From the NCBI GenBank assembly GCA_945910395.1, contig CAMDYX010000001.1, forward strand, positions 62,001-126,000: a stretch of 64,000 nucleotides of DNA, read 5' to 3'. The stretch comes from an uncultured Agathobacter sp. (GTDB lineage Bacteria > Bacillota > Clostridia > Lachnospirales > Lachnospiraceae). The translations under genes were made by a program, and so were the position numbers. The notes under the pieces are model-generated. The model was given only the letters and a program-made list of their open reading frames with translations, was not told the DNA's origin and did not search any database. Shown here in pieces: positions 60,369 to 64,000 of this stretch; position 1 is the first letter of the stretch, and every line of letters starts with the position of its first letter.

Positions 60369-61481
60369 ATGTTTAGAGAGATAAGAATAAAAAGTTATAG
60401 AGGCTTGCGTGATATAAGTCTAACGGATCTGGAGCCGGTAAATGTTCTTGTAGGAGACAACAATTCTGGTAAGACTTCCGTGTTAGAAGCAATTCAATTA
60501 TTTGCAGATAAAAATGTATTAACGAATATGATTTCCATCGCTAGAAAAAGAGAAACACCCTTAAATCCTCTCGGAAGAAATAAATTACAACCATTTGATG
60601 CCCTTTTGTATTCATTTCCCATGAACCAAGAACAACTGAAAGAAGTTTACCTTGAGGCATACTCCGATATTTATGATTATTGTAGAGTAGGGGTACGTGG
60701 GGAAGTACATAGGGATGCTTTCTATAGGGCAGACTTGACACTAGCGGAAATGCGTCGATATGGTACCATCTGTGACGAAGATGGGATGGTTCGCGTAATG
60801 CAAGGCGAATATGTTTTTGAAAAGGATGAAAGAGAATCGGGCGAATATATTTTCCGAGAAACGCAAGTAAAACCCGAGAAGAGAGGGGACGATAGTGCAC
60901 AGTATTTGCCGGTGAAACGAAAAGGAAATATTATGTATATTTCCCCAATGGACATTTATACGGATAAGGTTCTAACTGCCAGTCTGTATAAGGGGATGTT
61001 GGTTGAAGAAAAAGATAGATTGCTCGATTTAATGCGTCTCTTTGATGATAGAATAGTTGGAATTGAAACAGCAGTACTATATGGCAGACCGACTACAATG
61101 ATCGAGATGGAAGGAATGGGATTGATGCCCATTTCTGTTTTTGGCGACGGAGTAAAAAAAGTATTAACATTAGCAAGTGCAGTAATCAAAATGCGCGGTG
61201 GCATAGTATTGATTGATGAGTTTGAAACCGGAATACATAAAAGAGCATTGAAATATGTAGCAGAATGGATGATCTCAATAGCAAATCGATATGAAGTACA
61301 GTTTTTTTTGACAACACATAGCAGTGATGCACTTGCAGCTTTGGTAGAGGCGCAGGGGCCGTATGACAATATGCTTAGTGCATATCGGTTGGAGCATTAT
61401 AAAGATGAATTTTATGTAAAAAGCTTTGCAGGAAATGATTTGCGTATACTAAAGAACAGCCAAGGATTGGATATTTTATGA
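60369..61481 (+). CDS. OLD-like AAA ATPase (split from its TOPRIM partner)
   Basis: A 370-residue ABC/SMC-type ATPase. The N-terminus FREIRIKSYRGLRDISLTDL is typical of OLD and RecF-like ATPases. Walker A is LVGDNNSGKTSVLE (28-40); GDGVKKVLTLASAVIKMRGG, Walker B IVLIDEFETGIHK and the switch FFLTTHSSDALAAL follow. In class 1 OLD proteins the TOPRIM nuclease is in the same chain. Here it is a separate gene overlapping by ATGA, an arrangement like class 4 OLD or Gabija-like pairs. AGGGAG lies 5 nt before the ATG. The likely role is phage defence or DNA repair. Confidence 0.87.
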   Translation: MFREIRIKSYRGLRDISLTDLEPVNVLVGDNNSGKTSVLEAIQLFADKNVLTNMISIARKRETPLNPLGRNKLQPFDALLYSFPMNQEQLKEVYLEAYSDIYDYCRVGVRGEVHRDAFYRADLTLAEMRRYGTICDEDGMVRVMQGEYVFEKDERESGEYIFRETQVKPEKRGDDSAQYLPVKRKGNIMYISPMDIYTDKVLTASLYKGMLVEEKDRLLDLMRLFDDRIVGIETAVLYGRPTTMIEMEGMGLMPISVFGDGVKKVLTLASAVIKMRGGIVLIDEFETGIHKRALKYVAEWMISIANRYEVQFFLTTHSSDALAALVEAQGPYDNMLSAYRLEHYKDEFYVKSFAGNDLRILKNSQGLDIL

Positions 61482-62248
61482 GAAATTATTTGATTATTGT
61501 CGAGGGGGCACATGATATTGCTTTACTTGAGAAATTACTGCGATTAAATGGAGTTGATGAAAAAATCAGCAATGAAAATAGCCTTCCAGAAGTTTGGAAA
61601 CATACCATTCCGACAAGATACCCATTTCATGCCGACAGATTGGAGCGGATTACACCAATACCTAGTTTTGTAAAAAATTCTGAGGTTTCTGTTGCAATAA
61701 AAAATGCAAATAGCGATACGGAAATCATGAATGTACTTCAGCAAACATTGCATCTTATGGAAGTTAGAGAATTGGATCAGGTTAGCGGAATTATGTTAAT
61801 CTGCGATGCAGACAATTTAAAAGCGGATGAAAAAAGACACAGGTTGCTGGCTTCCAGAGAAGAGAAAGAAGATTTTATGCTGGATGAGAAGACAATGGAG
61901 CTAAACGTGAGTATAAAGAAAATTCCACTATATACATTTATTTTTCCTGATAATAGCGGTATTGGAAATCTGGAGAATCTGCTCTTGCAAACCGCAGAAG
62001 TAGAATATCCAGAATTGCTCAAATTGGCATCAGAGTACGTAGAGAAGGCTTCCGACATTTGCACCGATTTGAAAAAGGAGCAAAAAGCCAAAAAGGCAAA
62101 AGTAGGGTGTATTGCAAATGCGATGAAGCCGGGGAAAGCAAACCAGGTATCAATTGCGGATGACAATTGGGTATCTCGTAGAACTATGAGCGAATGCTCG
62201 ATGTTGAAAATGCTTGACAAGTCATTAAAGGAAATGATATGTAAATGA
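61478..62248 (+). CDS. TOPRIM-domain protein (DUF3226-like), ATPase partner
   Basis: A 256-residue protein with the TOPRIM glutamate in LIIVEGAHDIALLEKLL (Glu9) and the Asp-x-Asp pair in IMLICDADNLKADEKRHRLL (110 and 112). IFPDNSGIGNLENLLLQ resembles the DUF3226 proteins that pair with ABC-type ATPases. The C-terminal part is lysine-rich and helical (KKEQKAKKAKVGCIANAMKP). It is translationally coupled with the ATPase gene by the ATGA overlap. It probably cuts DNA or RNA once the ATPase is triggered. A strong terminator follows. Confidence 0.84.
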   Translation: MRNYLIIVEGAHDIALLEKLLRLNGVDEKISNENSLPEVWKHTIPTRYPFHADRLERITPIPSFVKNSEVSVAIKNANSDTEIMNVLQQTLHLMEVRELDQVSGIMLICDADNLKADEKRHRLLASREEKEDFMLDEKTMELNVSIKKIPLYTFIFPDNSGIGNLENLLLQTAEVEYPELLKLASEYVEKASDICTDLKKEQKAKKAKVGCIANAMKPGKANQVSIADDNWVSRRTMSECSMLKMLDKSLKEMICK

Positions 62249-62270
62249 GTCTCGACTTTGTCTACAGTCT

Positions 62271-62298
62271 GAGGCTTTCCATTTGGAAAGCCTCTTTT
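62271..62298 (+). terminator. Terminator of the ATPase/TOPRIM operon
   Basis: A perfect 10-bp stem GAGGCTTTCC/GGAAAGCCTC with an ATTT loop, followed by TTTT, lies 22 bp after the stop codon. Confidence 0.88.
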
Positions 62299-62324
62299 AC
62301 AACTTAATAATTCTATATTCGTAA

Positions 62325-62460
62325 GCGCCTCATAGTGAGCACTCCCACTATAGAGCGTTTTCGCTTCAACAATGGAAACCAGTGTGTCAATACCAGATCT
62401 CAGGTCCGTATAACCACAGACGATATAGATGTCGTTGGCTACCGAAATATCGCCTAACAT
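62325..62460 (-). pseudogene. IS66 TnpB (Orf2) remnant
   Basis: The first 33 codons from ATG 62460 read MLGDISVANDIYIVCGYTDL then RSGIDTLVSIVE, the conserved N-terminus of the IS66 accessory protein TnpB. After about 62361 the match stops, and the frame runs through the right end of the element into the neighbouring operon on the other strand. The usual length is about 115 residues. Confidence 0.8.
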
Positions 62461-62846
62461 AAGGGACCTCTCATCGCAAGTATTACTTGCGTTAACAACG
62501 AAGAATCCGTTCCGTTAGGAATTGTCAGCCTGGCACCATTTATTTCAAGAAGCAATGAGTTGGATGAAACCGGTGCTGATTGTTCATCATTAACGACGAG
62601 AGCTGATGGTTTTGGAATCACATCCAGCAACACTACATCCTGATGCTGCGCCGGAAGCTTTAATTCATTCCAATTAGATTCCGGAATATCACAGCTTCTT
62701 TTGCGGAGTCTGGATACCCAGTTGTAAAACGTAGCCGGACGAATTCCGTTTTCAATGCACCACTGTGCATCGGTCTTGCCGCTTCTGCGGCATTCCATTA
62801 CAAGTTTAAGCTGCTGGGCAGCTGAAGTTTTTGAGTTACGACTCAT
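62454..62846 (-). CDS. IS66 family TnpA (Orf1) accessory protein
   Basis: A 130-residue helix-turn-helix protein of IS66 elements. It shows AAQQLKLVMECRRSGKTDAQ, WCIENGIRPATFYNWVSRLR (recognition helix region) and the C-terminal LLEINGARLTIPNGTDSSLL typical of TnpA. The start at 62846 has GGAGG 9-10 nt upstream; an earlier ATG seventeen codons upstream lies outside the conserved part. It overlaps the tnpB remnant by 7 bp, as in intact IS66 elements. It probably has no function without TnpC. Confidence 0.85.
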   Translation of the reverse strand: MSRNSKTSAAQQLKLVMECRRSGKTDAQWCIENGIRPATFYNWVSRLRKRSCDIPESNWNELKLPAQHQDVVLLDVIPKPSALVVNDEQSAPVSSNSLLLEINGARLTIPNGTDSSLLTQVILAMRGPLC

Positions 62847-63004
62847 GGATAGATACCTCCCATAATTATTAGAGTAAAACACTCGCTTTACTATCAATAA
62901 TTATGAAGAAGATAGAACAATTAAACAATCCGCCCGATTATTAGGCGCTTACTTTCAAAGTGTACTAAGTATATCAAAAACACATCATAATATTCACCAA
63001 TTTT

Positions 63005-64000
63005 TTAAAATATGTATGGAATACTCGATTTTTTTAGAACTATACCACTTCTAGTAAAACGGCATTCATTGAAGTAATTCTTTAGATCCTCACTATACTC
63101 ACTATCTTTATTTATAGTTTTCATAATTTCACGTATTTTCAATTGAAGAAAAATCTTTGCATCTTCTAAATCCACACTTCTTGTCCATGCTCTATTCGAA
63201 AAAATTTTCTGCAATTCCTTATATTCCTTACATTTTTCTAACTCTTTTTTCCATGGTAATAGATAAGATTTTATTCTCTTAACATACTCCTTCGTATCAT
63301 CACATCCAGCTTTTATCTTTGCATAATTTAAAAAATGTTCAATGCTCTCAAACACCACCTGCTGATTAAATCCGGGACCAATCATTATTTCCCAAATCGG
63401 CCATCCACCCTCACACTCAATATCCAAATAAGGCTTCAATACTTTCTTGTCTGGTCGATACTGCACCAATGGCTCATATGCAGATTCATTTGGTTCAAAT
63501 ACCAGCCTACACTCTTCTTCTTGATAAAAGTCATATCTTTTTACTAAAGTACTGACATATCTCCATCGTTCTTTTTTCCATTCTTCTTGATCTTTCGAAT
63601 TATCTGAATATAGTTGGTCTAAGATAGCATATGCTACATCATTGTATTTTACCTTTTTCTTTTTCATAGAATCTAATGTAAAGTAAAATACTTCCCGTGG
63701 CAAAAGATTCCATTCTGCCATAACTTTATCTTCAGTACTTTTTGTTAAAAATCTATAGTACTCCTTCTCAAATTTCATCTTTATGCTGACACCCGATTCT
63801 TTTGCGTATATCGCCCATTGGCTTAGAAGATCATTTTTCTTACAAAAAGATATGGAATAATATTCCATTTTTTGCATATTTTCAGTCAAATTTTCCTCTG
63901 AAAAAACAGCCTGCATTTTATCTCGCCAGTTCGCATCTAGCCCCTTTTTTTTCATCCACCTTCCTACTAGCTGTGTGTCTTTTGATATCTTATATAGTTC
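63005..64000 (-). CDS. DUF2971 family protein, N-terminus beyond window edge
   Basis: At least 331 codons are open to the window edge. MEYYSISFCKKNDLLSQWAI with YAKESGVSIKMKFEKE, then YQEEECRLVFE and WEIMIGPGFNQQVVFESIEH, fit the DUF2971 family. This family is frequent in defence islands and mobile regions, and its function is unknown. An ATG at 63955 follows AGGAAGG. However, the usual N-terminal block of the family (the FNDPF-type motif) is missing after it, and the frame stays open upstream, so the gene more likely begins outside. The very AT-rich base composition differs from the glycan genes and suggests transfer. Confidence 0.72.
   Translation of the reverse strand, partial: ELYKISKDTQLVGRWMKKKGLDANWRDKMQAVFSEENLTENMQKMEYYSISFCKKNDLLSQWAIYAKESGVSIKMKFEKEYYRFLTKSTEDKVMAEWNLLPREVFYFTLDSMKKKKVKYNDVAYAILDQLYSDNSKDQEEWKKERWRYVSTLVKRYDFYQEEECRLVFEPNESAYEPLVQYRPDKKVLKPYLDIECEGGWPIWEIMIGPGFNQQVVFESIEHFLNYAKIKAGCDDTKEYVKRIKSYLLPWKKELEKCKEYKELQKIFSNRAWTRSVDLEDAKIFLQLKIREIMKTINKDSEYSEDLKNYFNECRFTRSGIVLKKSSIPYIF

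Larger units (their letters stand above)
62321..62952 (-). mobile_element. Internally deleted IS66-type element
   Basis: A 632-bp element bounded by GTAAGCGCCT (62321-62330) and its inverse AGGCGCTTAC (62943-62952). The ends match in 14 of the first 16 bases and fit IS66 family termini, which start GTAA. It carries a full-length tnpA-type gene, about 33 codons of tnpB, and nothing of the transposase gene tnpC. The 8-bp flanks (CTATATTC and TTTCAAAG) do not match, so no target duplication is left. It cannot move by itself. Confidence 0.82.

Noticed and set aside
61777-62460. A 227-codon minus-strand frame opposite the TOPRIM gene
   Set aside because: Only its first 33 codons match IS66 TnpB. 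The rest runs over the IS end and the antisense strand of a well-supported gene, so it is recorded as a tnpB remnant.

Overview
The window looks like a chromosomal segment of a low-GC Gram-positive anaerobe of the class Clostridia, most likely a member of the Lachnospiraceae. This is inferred from strong AGGAGG-type ribosome binding sites, an LCP-family wall ligase, a BlaI/M56 pair, an Rpn-type nuclease with a Gly-Glu-Ala-Arg repeat tail, and the style of the tandem GT2 glycosyltransferases. No rRNA, tRNA or CRISPR array was seen. Almost every gene lies on the minus strand.

Layout. (1) 1-561: 3'-truncated uridine kinase. (2) 668-17263: a surface-glycan cluster read leftwards. It holds GDP-fucose synthesis (gmd, fcl, manC, manA, phosphohexomutase), four GT2 glycosyltransferases, a Wzx-type flippase and an LCP attachment protein. 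Its gaps carry several copies of a foldback repeat (family A) and one copy of a second family (B). (3) 17661-28244: an accessory stretch with an AraC regulator that appears to be transcribed without a leader, an Rpn nuclease, an MqsR-like/SocA-domain toxin-antitoxin module flanked by direct repeats, a BlaI/M56 pair without a penicillin-sensor domain, a small HTH gene, an ATPase plus TOPRIM pair, a membrane protein, a NeuD/PglD-like protein and a cell-wall amidase. (4) 28372-29316: ROK sugar kinase. (5) 29519-56619: a second, larger glycan cluster, also read leftwards from a promoter near 56.65 kb. It contains a DRE-TIM aldolase, a ThDP enzyme, a KdsB-like cytidylyltransferase, an ABC flippase, 3-amino-sugar genes (ketoisomerase and aminotransferase), a CitC-like/SGNH fusion, MBOAT and SGNH acylation genes, GtrA and GtrII-type glucosylation genes, a UDP-GlcNAc 2-epimerase, a CDP-glucose 4,6-dehydratase, a UDP-glucuronate 4-epimerase-like protein and a 1340-residue methyltransferase/glycosyltransferase giant. 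(6) 56723-64000: a probable defence island with a subtilase/AAA+ pair resembling IetAS, a small zinc-ribbon gene, a divergent OLD-like ATPase/TOPRIM pair, an internally deleted IS66-type element and a truncated DUF2971 gene.

How the parts fit. The first cluster can make GDP-fucose from fructose-6-phosphate, assemble it with tandem GT2 enzymes, flip the repeat unit and attach it to peptidoglycan through LCP. The second cluster adds unusual sugars: a 3-amino-3,6-dideoxyhexose, a CDP-linked 6-deoxyhexose and possibly a CMP-activated ulosonic acid built by the aldolase/KdsB-like pair. It also has O-acylation and glucosyl side-chain modules. The accessory stretches hold three candidate anti-phage modules and one toxin-antitoxin module, each with a promoter that can be read in the sequence and usually an inverted or direct repeat around it. 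All functions are inferred from motifs and gene order read by eye; no database search was possible.
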